From NCBI RefSeq assembly GCF_020882245.1, contig NC_083597.1, positions 54,166,152-54,230,151 of the forward strand: a DNA stretch of 64,000 nt, given 5' to 3'. Source of the DNA: Rhopalosiphum padi. Taxonomy: Eukaryota; Arthropoda; Insecta; Hemiptera; Aphididae. The position numbers were made by a program, and so were the translations under genes. Shown piece after piece: positions 14,481-27,700 of this stretch; position 1 is the first letter of the stretch; each line of letters starts with the position of its first letter. A model generated the notes under the pieces. It searched no databases, had not been told where the DNA came from, and saw only the letters and a program-made list of their open reading frames with translations.

Positions 14481-14980
14481 CAGTGGTGGTGCCAGATATT
14501 TTTTATTGGGGGGGGGCGATACTGGTCCAAATGTGTTTCTGGTGTGGCATTTATGTATGGCTATATTTAATGACCCATTAATTTTTTTACACTATATTTT
14601 CAGAAAATTTTATAGTACTAAACTTCGAGTTTCTACCGTTTCTTTTATTTTTATGTAACAATACATAACTTTTTATTTATTAATGTATGAGATTTTAGAA
14701 AGTGTACAGTTATGGTATTAACTTTATTGAGTATTTTTATTTCTAAATGTGCAAAAAAAGCATATTTAATTTGATTATAACAGTCAAACTTAAAATTGTA
14801 CAACAAGTCTAAAAACTCTTTAAAGTAAATAATACCTAGTATTTTATATTTCAATAATGATTTACAATTTTTTTATTTACTCGCATATTTTTAACATTAA
14901 ATTATGGGGAGCAATAGAGGAGCAAAATCAAATGTTGGGGACCATCTTCTCACCCTTATCCCCATGTAGCGCCACCTCTG
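14481..14980. mobile_element. hAT-like MITE, 500 bp
   Basis: The left end CAGTGGTGGTGCC pairs with the complement of the right end, CAGAGGTGGCGCT (10 of 13). An 8-bp target duplication is present: GTTTTAAC (14473-14480) and GTTTTAAT (14981-14988). A G-run near the left end is shared with other elements of this style. The interior has no intact transposase; the short open frames inside look like chance. Confidence 0.78.
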
Positions 14981-16479
14981 GTTTTAATCCAATTAAAAAT
15001 TGTTTACATGTTTCTAGTGAGTAGTGGATATGAGTTTTGAACATTTTCATATTATATAGGTAATCTTCTTAAAATTTTCACATTTTTTAAAATTATATTA
15101 CTGGTGTATAAATGATTTTTAGTGGAAGTACCAATAAAAGCTATATTTCGCGCCACGAGAGACCGTAACTTTTCTGCGTATCCAAATAACGGATACCCCT
15201 TCCCTCCTAAGATGCAGTCGTTGCCGTAAGTTTTGTGGTGGGTGATACGAGGTCGTCGGACAACGACGTATTTTGGTTGTCGTCGGGTTGCGGTTTGTCG
15301 TGGCGCGGTCCACGGAGTATAACGCAGTACACAAATTAATCAAAAAATCTCGATAAGTAATACTATTTTTGTTATTTATTCGATCCTTGCAGTTCATGGA
15401 TGTGTGCCACCGTAATGTTGTCGTGAAGAAAACACGACGGCGAGGAAGTCTGAACGCCAAGCAAAATGTTGATTGTGTTTTTCTCAGTAGATATTATATT
15501 ATTTATATTTAAAGGCGGGATTTCTCCGTGCAAGGATTTTTCATGAAAGGGTTATCGGTATTGCCGAGTTGGTATGGAATAGAACACGGTACCAGTCCGA
15601 CCACCCGCCATACCAACCATGTACGGCGTGTGTTCGTGTCACAAAACGTAGGACTGGCCGATTATAAGATAATAATAATAAATACTTAATATAATAATAT
15701 GTATATTGTATATAAATATTTATACATACTGTTGGAATTTATGATTTGCAATTTTAGGGGCCTTTCTAAATTGTCCACTTAGATACTCGCTTAAATTTGG
15801 CCCCGCGTATTGGATATCTGTCAAGTATCAATTGTTGGTAATTTGAAATATTGTATTATTTTGTATTGATATTGTTTATACCTAGTGCTTTTTCAACGTC
15901 ATACACTGTTGTTTTTATAATAATATAATATAAATCGTCGTTGGCGTCCCGACCATTTAAAAATACACGTTTTTGTAAAATTATTTATATTATAAATACA
16001 GATAACACGATATCTATTATTGTCATTATTGTTTCCGAGTATTTTTGCATTATAATTTATGAGTGAGGAGACGTCGTCATCAGAAATATCAATATATCCT
16101 AATTTTATTATTTATTATTATTATTATCTCCAACTTACAATCTGTTAGCAGTGTCAGCAGGGAAATTAAAATGCATGTGCGTCCAGCAACACGTGCTCGT
16201 TTTATAAAATATTAATAAATAATAAATATGATATTGTTACACAGTAAAGATGAAAAATAACCGCCGCGCGTATCATTGTTCAACGGTAAATGTTATTATA
16301 AAATATACAATATTATATTAAAATGTCTTATTATTTTTAATTTTCGATAACGAGATTAATAAAGATAATAATGCCTGACACAATATTATCATGTAACATC
16401 AAGTGTAGGACTTTTCATGATAAATTATCATGGGACTTTTGTAGCGCTATGATATTCATTATTCACCAATAATAATATA

Positions 16480-16717
16480 ATCTGCAGTCAGCTTGCAGTG
16501 CAGAGAGCTCTTTCACAGTCGTCGCGCTACTCGTTTAATCCCGATCGCCACTAGTTGCTGCCGATCGCTGTTATAACATATTTGCTATTATTATTATCTA
16601 TCGCATTCGTCGTGTTGATTCGTCGCGTGATTTTATAATATTTTAATCACACCGCAATAACAATGTTGTACACGGCCAGCTAATGAAAAAGAACATTTGC
16701 CTTTTTTTCCCCCACAG
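16480..16717 (+). promoter_or_regulatory. possible proximal promoter or leader of the Scratch gene
   Basis: A locally GC-richer block (16490-16640) precedes the first Scratch coding exon and contains TCAGT-type initiator-like sequences but no clear TATA box. Two ATGs at 16663 and 16684 lie out of frame upstream of the chosen start. The polypyrimidine tract with CACAG at 16702-16717 looks like a real splice acceptor, which argues for a spliced leader coming from further upstream. Confidence 0.3.
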
Positions 16718-16719
16718 AA

Positions 16720-19700
16720 ATGCTACACTCCTACGAACATATCGTCGACGCTCAACAGTCGTCGGTCGGAGACGAGCTGTACAATCTAACGCAGTTGGCC
16801 GAAGTCAGTATCGTCTACTTCAGACAACACACGGCTACGATAATCGATGGTCCGAATGCCTACGAAAAGGACATCAAGGTAAGCCACGCACGCCGTTATA
16901 CGTGTATGTCATCTCTAAAAAGCGTCACTATCTATCTAGTCGAATGCCATTTGACTCGTGACCTAACATCGTATGGCCGTCCAACGGTCTAATCTAAATA
17001 TTTATACGATTTTTAAAAAATGGTCAATTTGTAGATTTAATTTTTCCTAACTTTGTATGCTTGGTATAAAGCTATAAATCAAAATGAATATTTTTGATTC
17101 AACAAAGTATAGGTAGGTACTTTGTTTTGAAATATATGTATAAAAAAACATGCTGTTAAACAATTATTAATTTTAACCAAAACATTTAATACTATTAGAA
17201 TAAAGTTAAAGCAACATTTTTTAGTAGACTTAGTTTTGATAGAAGAGAGCAACAATTCCGCATTTTAAATCTGATTTTTTATATAGCTTATTATGCGTGT
17301 TAATAATCTTCCAATAGTATTGATTGTAGTGGGCATTACATAAAAATAGGTACCTGCTATAGCTATAGCTGCTAGTGCATAAAATAATTAAAATAATTAT
17401 GATAAATAAAACTAACATAAAATAGTACATACTGTAGTCTGTACATAGAATTAAATTCACATTTGTTTATATTTAATTGGCTTATAATTCAGATGCTTTG
17501 ATTAACTTACAGAAACTTTTTATTTTTAAATCATCTTTTTTAAATTTGTTGATATAGCATTATAGTCTATTCGAAATTATTTTATGTCTATATCATAAAC
17601 ATGTTTAAATATTGAATACACCCAAGTTTTTTAAAAAATTAAATAATTATGCCAATGTTGAGTTTAAAGTTTCGAACTAAGATAATACATTTTTGGAAGA
17701 AATGAAGGCTGCATTCTGTTGTAGAATATCAAATAAATAAACTTTGAGTTGTCGTTAGGTTAGGTTAAAAATTTGATTGTAATGATAACTTGAGAGACTG
17801 AACATTTTTTAGCACACATGATTTTAATTTTCCAAATAAGTTTTTACCATTACATTCGGTCTTATGTAATTGTAGAAAAACGATGTTGACGACAACAACC
17901 ATAAAACAATAACTACAGAGCAAACGACGAAGAAGACAACCAACAACAAGGAACGTCAGTGTCCGGATTGTGGAAAATGTTACAGCACGTCCAGTAACTT
18001 GGCCCGGCACCGACAGACGCACAGGTCGCTGGCTGATATCAAAGCCAGGCATTGTCCCCACTGCGACAAGGTGAGATCATAATAATTATCATATATCATA
18101 TCATAAATCGTTATAATAATGCCTGGGAGTTGTATATTTGCATGTTTTTTTGTGGGCTATTAGATTTATTGATAGGTTAGTTAGAAATTAGTTTCAAGAC
18201 ACCACGAAAATATATTAAGTTTATAGTACGTTTATATTTCTTCGTATTAACCATTTTGTAAACTTTAAGATTATGTTTCACAAATTTCTTTTTAAAATAA
18301 GCAATACCTAATATAATAATAGTATTAGGACGCATTGCCGGAGTAAATGGGTAATACGTGCAAACGATATTAGAAATACTCAAATACATATAGGCAGTGA
18401 TGAACATTAAATTTATTAACTATGATGCACAACATACATATTTCAGTACCTATTCCACTCACTCCTTTCTTAAGGACGCATCTGTGAAATTTGTTCGAAA
18501 AAAAGATTGAAGAAAACTAAAAACTAATAAAGATTTAAGTACTTAACTTTTTTACTTTACTAACTCCTACCTAGGAATACTAAATTTTAAGAGGCCTTCC
18601 CTATGTTATGTTATAACTGACTTGGTTTACCAAAAGTCCAAAAATAACAATTTACCATTTTTTTTTATTTCCCGCAATGACGTCTATTATAGCCGCCTAG
18701 CCATCATTATACTTTATCATTACCCTTTCACCACGCCACTGCCTCATGATACATTTATTATTAAAGTAATAAATTATTTACAGTTCATGAATTATTATTA
18801 TATTTATTGCACATTATGAAATTATTAAATTTATTATAAAAATGGTCCATAGGTTCCCAAATAAGATAATGTTCAGTTATATTATTTAATATTTATTATC
18901 ACTTATCATATCAGAATTATATAAAACAATATTACAAAGGTATTTTAAGATGTAAAGTGTTTATTTTATTATTAATTTTCTATACGTAAGTAAAATACAA
19001 TTAATTCGAATAAGTGTAATATATTCTAGTTTTCCGTTATAAATAATAATAAAATACATCTCATGAGAAATTAATTTTTCTTAAGAATTATTTCCGGAGT
19101 GGTGGGGGGGGGTTGTCCCCGTTAGTGTGTTACTGTGTAAATACATATATATATATTGTATAATTATTTAAAAGGATTTTATTTAAGAACAATATTAAGA
19201 GCTATTTATTTATAATCTATTAAGTTATATATATATTATAAATGCACAATTATTGAAATTAGTTATTTATTTCATAATTTATGTAATTTTACGAGTATAA
19301 CATTAAACATTTACTATTAAGTTATACAGCCTATAGGTTTGTGTAAATTTTTTTCGGTTTTTAGCTTCCAGATCCGCACAAAAAGATTTGTAGGATTGGA
19401 TGGGGGAGGGGAATAATAGTCGAGACATAAGTTGGAAAATACTACAAAAATTACTTTGGGGGAGGGGGCAGGAAGGGTAAAAAGATTGACACGTTTTTTC
19501 TAAAAATACAATCCATGATTAGGCACCTGCCATTTCATTAATTTTGACATTTTTTCTAGATACAATATATATATATTATTAAATAATTTTGTTTTATATA
19601 AATATCTATAATGGTTTTCCTCTGCCAATATTTTTAATATAACCACTTACAGGATAGTTAGACACTATTGAAAACCCTTTACAACTATGCTACAATCCTT

Positions 19701-20631
19701 ACCTCTTAATTCATGTCCAACTTGTTATTTGATAATATATTATTAATTATTGTAATGTCGCCACAGTTTGAAATAATTTCTATTTTGTTTGCTTTTATGT
19801 AGGTCTACGTATCAATACCAGCTTTTTCGATGCACATGCGAACACATAGTCAGTCCTGCAAATGTGGCATTTGCGGTAAATGCTTCTCCAGGCCATGGCT
19901 GTTGCAAGGGCACATTCGCACCCACACGGGTAAGCATGATATCAATAATTCACTTATAATATAAGAATCATACTTAGTGAGGACGGGGGATAAATAATTT
20001 CCAAGAGTAAAATTAAACTAAACTAAATGTAATTTTAAAGCACAAACAAATGTTGCAATTTATCTAAAAATTTAATTTTATTCAATTAAATTTGACATGT
20101 TCATAAAGTATAGTTAGTTAGTATTAGAAGGTTGTAAAAGGAAAAAATGAGGTGTTTTGAATCAAATCTATCTCCTCCCTCATAGTAAATTAATTCTTCT
20201 ATGAATAGAGTTTATACTACAGACTGATCGATACATTTAAACAAAGACTTGACATTGATATTTGTGCTGTTTGTTTGGTAATAAAATATATTTATTAAAT
20301 AAAACTGCAGTAAGTTTTATATAAACCCATGATTGATATCACAACTTTTTCTCTATAGAATTGACTCAACATCATGGTAATATAGTAAAAATATGTTAAT
20401 TTCTTATTTCTTTTTTTTTTAGGTGAAAAGCCTTACGAGTGTGAAAAATGTCGTAAAGCATTTGCGGATAAGTCAAACTTGCGAGCTCATCTACAGACTC
20501 ATTCTACAGAGAAACCACATGTATGTCAGAAATGCAAAAAGGCATTTGCACTGAAATCTTATTTGTACAAACATGAGGAATCAGCTTGTGGTAAAATTAC
20601 ATTGTTGAACAACAATAACAACAACGATTAG
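16720..20631 (+). CDS. scrt: Scratch-family C2H2 zinc-finger transcription factor
   Basis: Joined exons 16720-16878, 17876-18070, 19803-19929 and 20423-20631 keep phase and give 229 residues. There are five C2H2 fingers, starting at CPDCGKCYSTSSNLARH (about residue 82), then CPHCDKVYVS, CGICGKCFSRPWLLQGH, CEKCRKAFADKSNLRAH, and CQKCKKAFALKSYLYKH, which ends H-x4-C. TSSNLxRHxQTHRSL in finger 1 and FALKSYLxKHxESAC in finger 5 distinguish Scratch from Snail. The family consists of nuclear E-box-binding repressors that promote neuronal fate. The first exon may start with a spliced leader (acceptor at 16717). The usual N-terminal SNAG repression motif (MPR..) is not in any exon I can find, so the start may be incomplete or the motif lost. 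The acidic first exon (53 residues) has no recognised domain. Confidence 0.92.
18742..18831 (+). repeat. dispersed repeat, solo copy in Scratch intron 2
   Basis: A 90-bp block beginning CCTCATGATACATTTATTAT recurs almost exactly in inverted orientation at 22482-22571 and partially in direct orientation at 22249-22310. See the foldback entry at 22249-22571. Confidence 0.75.
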
Positions 20632-21798
20632 GAACCCTTTTTTTTTTTATTAGATTTAAAAATCAAAAGTTCTAAACAATTGTATTTTTTTTGTATATAT
20701 TGATATGAGTTTTTCTTTTCTATTTTTTTCTTCTCAAACTGTTCGAAAATAAGCTATTACTTTTTAGTGACCACTTAACATTTGTGCTAGAAATGTATAA
20801 TACATTTTTAACATTTTTATATTTAAGTACATTTTAAAATACTTGGACAGTTTTAACAAATATTACAACAATGAAAGTTTTCTTATTTTAAACACATTTA
20901 ATTACAAAATAATAGTAATAATAAATAAATAATAAATAATACAAAAATAAGGAAAAAAACAAGCTAACACAATAATTTAATTTTTATAAATTAGATATAA
21001 AACGTTTCGTTTTACATAACAAAGATCTGAGCAATACATGTTTATGATTATTAGATATTTAGAAAAACCAGCAAATTTTATATTTTATAAAATCAATTTG
21101 TGTTTGGTTTACTTTGTTATTGATTGATTTTTGGACAGTATAATTTTGAGGCTAAATAGTAAGGTTCATTTGTATTATTGAAGATACAAAATAGATTAAA
21201 AAGCTCAGGTAATATTTATATTTTTTTTACAAATTTGTTTATATGTTTTAATATTTAACAAAAAAATAGCAACTAGTTTATTTTAAGTAAAACTTTAGAA
21301 TATATATATGTACGAGCGGACGAGTGCTACTAGTCACATTTATTAATTTATTTTTGTATTCAACAGTTTGTTGTTTTAAAAAATATTTATTAAATTTGTA
21401 AATACATACATATATATCATATGTATGACTTTTTTATATTGTAGAAAATATATTTTCAAATTTAAAACTTTTAAAAATTATTTTTTTTTTTTAATACATA
21501 TTACAAAATCTATATTAAATATTATTTATTAATTTTTTTATCACAGATAAAAATATTTAAACTAGAAAAAAGAAATTTGTATTTTTGATATCGACATGTA
21601 CACAAATGATAAAAATGAATCTAATGAATTTTTTAAAATTAACAGACCAAGTATGAAAGTTTTTGTTTTTGGTTGTAGAAAATTAATTATTTTTTTTTTT
21701 TAAAGACAGATTAAAACAAGTATTTCAAACTGATTTTTACCTCCTCCAGTAATAAATACATGAACAATTAACCAAACATTAAACAATACATAATAAGT
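20632..21798. other. convergent intergenic region and 3' UTRs
   Basis: This stretch lies between the stop codons of Scratch (+) and USP47 (-). It is AT-rich, with several AATAAA hexamers on + at 20920-20940 that could end the Scratch transcript. No other gene is seen. Confidence 0.6.
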
Positions 21799-24700
21799 TT
21801 AATCATTATTAGTATGTATTCTTAATGAACGTTCTTTGCGTTGTCTACGCCACTTGCTTGGTGTTTCTTTATTGGATGTGTTATCTGCATTACTGTTTTT
21901 AGAAAGTTTAATCAGTTAAATAAGAAATTAATAAAAACAGGGTACATTTTATCACTCATTACCCTATAAATAATTTTTAATTTCTGTTTCCGGAACATAA
22001 AACTGGACTAATAGATCATAAATTCCTGACTTACAATTTTTACTTTGTATTTTACGTATCTGCAATACAATTTCATTTTTTTTTTTTTAGTAACAATCTA
22101 TTTTGGATATCATTTTTGATTTTTTGATTGATTTGTATTCTAATTCCAAAATTTGGTAAAATTAGGGATAGGTATAATTAAAAATTTTTGTTTTTATTAA
22201 ATTTGACTTTTTAAAATTGTATGGATTTTTTCCTGCTAACTAAAATAACGATACATTTATTATTAAAGTAATGAATTATTTACTATTTATGAATTATTAT
22301 TTTACATTAGGGAATCTAAAAACATGAATTTTTGATTTGATATAATTATTTGAAGCATGTATTATACAATTACACAATGAGGAATGTTTGACTTTTATAA
22401 ACTTAATTATATATAGTATTGTTAAAAAAATAGAAATTTATAATTTTATTTTATTTTAAATACATGTTTTTATAATACATTTTATAATTTCATTATGTGC
22501 AATAAATATAATAATAATTCATTAACAGTAAATAAATAATTTATTACTTTAATAATAAATGTATCATGAGGTGTTTAAAAGGAAAAAAATATGTATAAAT
22601 AAAAAAAAAATTTAATTATTTTTTTATTATCTTTTGCAACTTTTGGGTTTAGAATATAAGTTGATAGATCAAAAGTACTTGAAAAAGATTTTCAAAATAG
22701 GGATTGCCATTAAAAAAAAATGAAGTCTTGTTGTGCATTTTCATTACATAAGTTAAAAATTTGTCATAGGATTTTTTGATCCATTAGTCTAGTTAAATGT
22801 CCTTTTAAACAGAATTGAAAAATATTTACAGGGTAATGATTAAGTGTCCCCGGTTTTCTAGTTTGGTGTATCTTTGAATAATTAAATAAAATATTTACAT
22901 ACCGACAGTATAAAATTATGTTGTCGTCAGACAAACTAAATGACCAATTGAACACGCTTGTTTTCCAAGTGATTTCAGTCGAATGACCATGCATATAACC
23001 CATTTCTAGCTGATCTTCAGGTATATTAAGTTTCTTTGAAATCTAAATGATATTAATTTATATTGCAATGCAAAATCATAATATATTAAATAATTTAGTT
23101 CCTGATGACTACTCACTTCAGTGCCCAGCTGTGTGTTGGGAGATGTTGTGGATGCTATATCAACAACAAATTCCATTTCAGAAATAACACGCGGCGTTGC
23201 TTCTTCTATGTGATTAACAAACATAAGTCGTTTGGTTTTATTTAATTCTAATTCGGAACGATCTTTTAGATCCAATATGACCATTTCCCACCCCTGACCG
23301 ATATCTTCATTCCAGATTTCTTCATTGAAATAACATCGCATTAGAGAGTCTCTTTTTTTCTTACGCAAACGACACCTACAAAATTGTTATATGATACACA
23401 ATTGACATTAAATCTTATACAATCGTCAAATTATTTACCTGTTTAAAGGTATATCAATATTGTGAGTATTATTTAATTTAATCAATAATTCTCTTTTGGT
23501 TTCTAAGACTGAGGTACCTTTCTTAATGATCCAATCAAACATTTTCTTAAACAAAATCTACAAGAAGCAAAAATAAAGAATTTATATGTACACATCTGTT
23601 GTTAGTTATGTTCTTAAAAATAATTATATACCTGTGTCTGTTCTTGTGGTTCAATCCAATAAATAATACCGCGATATTCACCATCATGTAATGCTTGACC
23701 CATGGTAATTTTAATTGTGTCTGAGTAAGCCAAATCTTCTAAAGAACTGCTAGGTAACGCCAGTTCTTCTAATTCTGTGTCTGATTTGCATCGATTCAGA
23801 ATAATAAAATCAGATGGTATGTTGATGTATGGCACTAATTGAGTTTTGAGTTCTTTGACAGTCATGCGCTTATCGACATACGCATAGAGTTTTTCTAAAA
23901 TGTTTATTTTAAGTATATGATTTGGATAAATAACAATAAAAGTTTTTTAATTTTTAATTCAAACATGAATATAAACAAATAAAAATGTATAAAAACAAGA
24001 TATCACTTAATTTAAATAAACAAGAGTAATGTTGGTTGGATTGGTTTTGGCATAGATTAATTAATATACTATAGATTAGGTTACACAATGCAATTATTTT
24101 AATTTTAATTCGGTTCATTAGTGATACATTGTTTTTTTTTTATAGGAGGTAGGAAATAAGTATCTACTAGTCTCATACAACCATGTGCATCCTGAATCCA
24201 AATTAAATATTTTAATAACTGTATTGGTGTAGAATATTTAAAATGGTATCTAAGCTATGGTTTTAGTAAAAACTAAAAATTATAAGCAAAATATTTAAAA
24301 AATTAAAAAAATGCATTTTTATCTTAAAATATGTTTATCTTATAGTTTACCATCATCGTCTTCAGATGTCTTGTCTGATAACTTTGTTGTTTTGAAAAAA
24401 TATTTTTCATTTGACTGGAATTCATTATCGTCATCATCATCTTCAGTCCCATCCCAGTTTTCCTCCGATCTGCCTTGATCATAAACCTGGACACAATTTT
24501 AAATAATAAATATTTTATTAGTTAAAAAAAAAAAAATGGTATACCTTTATTGGGTCATGTTCAAAAGTAGGAGAATCCATGTGATAATCTTCAATGGCAT
24601 CTCCTTTGATTGTTCTGAGGAAGAAAGAATACGTAAAATAGTATATTCAAATCTCAACAAAAAAATCATTACCTTTCACTATCTGTTATACTACTATCCT

Positions 24701-27700
24701 CGCTTTGATCTCCATTTCCACTACCAATAGCTACAACACACATATCCTCAGGATTGGCAACCAAATTATTGTCTTCATTTGACTGATCACAATCCACTAA
24801 ATGACGAAAAAAGTATATTATAATATACAATAAAAAAAGTAACAATTAAAATTTAGTAACCCCTACCTTCTAACACACCTGCTTGTTTTTCTAATGGTAG
24901 CATAGACACATCGTCATTATAACCATTCACATAGTTTTTATTGTATAAAGCCATTAATTTATGTAAAGTTTCTGAAAATAGTTTTTTAAATTACTTTTGA
25001 AAATTATAATATTAGAGAACCAAATTTTGTAATAGTTATAAATACTAATATTTATAGTATGTTTACCCTTAATATCTTAGTAACTATAATTTTAACACAA
25101 GTCAAATTAAATGTGCTAAGAGGACGCAACACTCACATGGTTATCACTGTTTTACAAGTGCATAACATAGCAAATTTATGCTCAGCAGATTATGTTTAGC
25201 TCTGTTAGTTTAAAAATTAGAATGAATTGATTTATTGTGAAACTTGATGGTAAGTAAATTATCTGTGTTTGTATGTTATTTTTTACAATAGTTCTGTTTT
25301 TGAGTAAGTTATGAGCATTTTTAATTAACACTATATTATATTCACATAACTTGCTTTTAAATAGAATGATCGTAAAAAATCAACATACAAACACAGATGA
25401 TGTTCTTAGTTTCTTACCATCAAGTTTCATAATATAATAATATAAAAATAATAATAATGATATATTCACTCTAATTTTTGAACTAACGGAGCTAATGTGA
25501 TCTACTAAACATAAATGTGTTATGTACTTGTAAGATTGAGAAAACACATGCGGGTGTGGCGTTCTTTTAAAAGTGTGTTTTAAATGATAATATATGTAGT
25601 GAAATCTAACATTCGTATACACTTTTTGTCTTTTTGGTAAAGAAATATATCAGTATATTAGTCATATCAAAATATTGTAGTTATAAAAACACTACCTGTA
25701 TCTTTTGTTGGCATGATGAATTGTAATAGAATTGTATTGTCGTATCGTGTGATAATGTTTTTCATCTTGTGCCCCAAGACTGATTGTTCAATAGCATGAC
25801 GTTCTATGAACACAAAAACCTGTTGGACAAATATTAAAGTAGTTAAATGGACCACAAACAAAATGATTTAAAGAAACATATTTTATTAATGCATACATAA
25901 TTGGTGTAGATAGATGAACATGGTGCGCTTTCTTCAAGCAATGTTGGTTTTGAACTACTCTGAATGGCAAAATGCAATACCGATTCTCTAGATATATCAT
26001 ATTTTGTATATAACAGATTACTGAGGTCTCTTATCTCTTTGTTTAGTTCAATTTCAATTTCCACCGGTTGACTTACATCAATATCTTCTTCATTATCGTC
26101 CAAGTTTATCATGAACAATTTCATCAAGACATCTAATCAAGATACACAACACATTAGTACATGTATACATACTATTATTATTATTTTTAAAGTTGTTATT
26201 CTTACACCCTGGAGTAGATACAACACTTCTATTGTCTTCAGTATCAATCATTTGAAGTAGCAATACAAACGTCAATGAATATTTCAAGTGACATACCAGA
26301 TAATTATTCTTATCTTCCAAGTTTTCAACCACTTTTTGATCCTGTTTATTGAAAATGACTAATCGACACGGCTTGGTGACTCTGAAGTGCTAAAATTGAA
26401 AATAACCACTTATAATCTATAAATATTAATTATTATTTAACATAAACAAATCAATTAAATTTTTACCTCAATAGCCATAGCCTTTAATTGTTCAACAGTA
26501 GTGGTCCCACTACAATCAAATTGCCAGCTTCGCACACCACATTCCATAAAATCAGCCAAGTGAACAGGAACCTTGTACATATCTCGTTCTCTTTCTCTCA
26601 TCTGTCTATCTTCTTCGGCTTTTCTCTCCAATAAATTATGAAGTTCTTTTAAATGTGGTGGAAATTCTTCTTGAGTCATTGCATTTTTATTTCTTCTGTG
26701 ATCAATTTGTCTGTACATGAGCATATATGCATTAGTACTAGACGTGTATTGGCCTGAATAATATCCTCGAATAGGTCCACCACCAAAACTTCTTTCAATA
26801 TCATCCATTGTGATCTATAAATATTTTGAATAATCAATAAATAATATATATAGGAACATATTATTATGTTGAGAATGTACACAAAATCGTTGAAGTTATT
26901 AATGTTTAATTTAAATTACACTTACCACTGATACAGATTGATCATTAAAACATAACCACTGATCAGTTTTAAAGTCTTTAATATATGCATAATAGTGTCC
27001 TCCTGAAGCACTGCCAGAATGTATCATGATAGCATAAAGTTCATACATATATGGCCCAATTGGTTCATTTTCTGAGTTCAAATCTACTCCACGTTTATCT
27101 TCATGTCTGTGCTGACTAAGGTCAATACCTTCATCTTCATCCTGAAAGAATTGAAGTTAATTTTTTCTGATTAATTTACTCATATGTTAAATTAACTTTT
27201 TTTAATTACTTGATCAATTTCATCTAATGCGGATGAACTGTCTGTGCCAGTATAACTACTATCATCACATTTGCTACCAGATCCAAACAATTCTTCAGGA
27301 AATCCTTCAGATAGTGCCTCCTCTTTATCTAAACCATTTTTATTATTTGATATAAAACTATTTAAATTTAGTTTTAAAGGAAACACAACTCTGTAAATAA
27401 AATAAATAGAAAATTTGTATTTATTTTTAACAATTATTAAAATTAATCATTACTTGTCATTTAATTTAATGCGATACATAGTGTTATAATCAAAATCAAA
27501 ACGCATCAAGTGTAATGTCATAATGTATGGAAACTTGCTGAATTTTAGACCTTTGTGAGCATTACATTTTTTATTACAACGTTCACAAAAATACTGATTA
27601 TTTCCATCTAATGTTTCAGGCTGGGTGAATCCTTTTAATGCTTCTTTCTAAATTAATTACATATTTAATTTAATTTAGATTTAAAATAATAATTGAGAGA

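Larger units (their letters stand above)
3252..16480. other. 13-kb gene-free region, possible long intron
   Basis: No exon of a recognised family is visible on either strand. If the leader ending at 3251 splices to the Scratch exon at 16718, this is its first intron. It contains MITEs at 4429-4589, 9850-10190, 13305-13916 and 14481-14980, and a dispersed repeat pair at 7433 and 11592. A GC-richer patch at 15200-15330 is open on - for 113 codons but has no family resemblance and no convincing splice sites. Confidence 0.5.

Noticed and set aside
15119..15460. 113-codon open frame on -
   Set aside because: No family resemblance and no convincing splice sites; partly explained by local GC richness.
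17755..17768. TTAGGTTAGGTTA, similar to the insect telomere repeat
   Set aside because: Fewer than three units; likely chance.
22789..22801. 13-bp terminal exon candidate for USP47
   Set aside because: Phase fits, but the exon at 21799-21892 restores the conserved C terminus and has a better match to the family.
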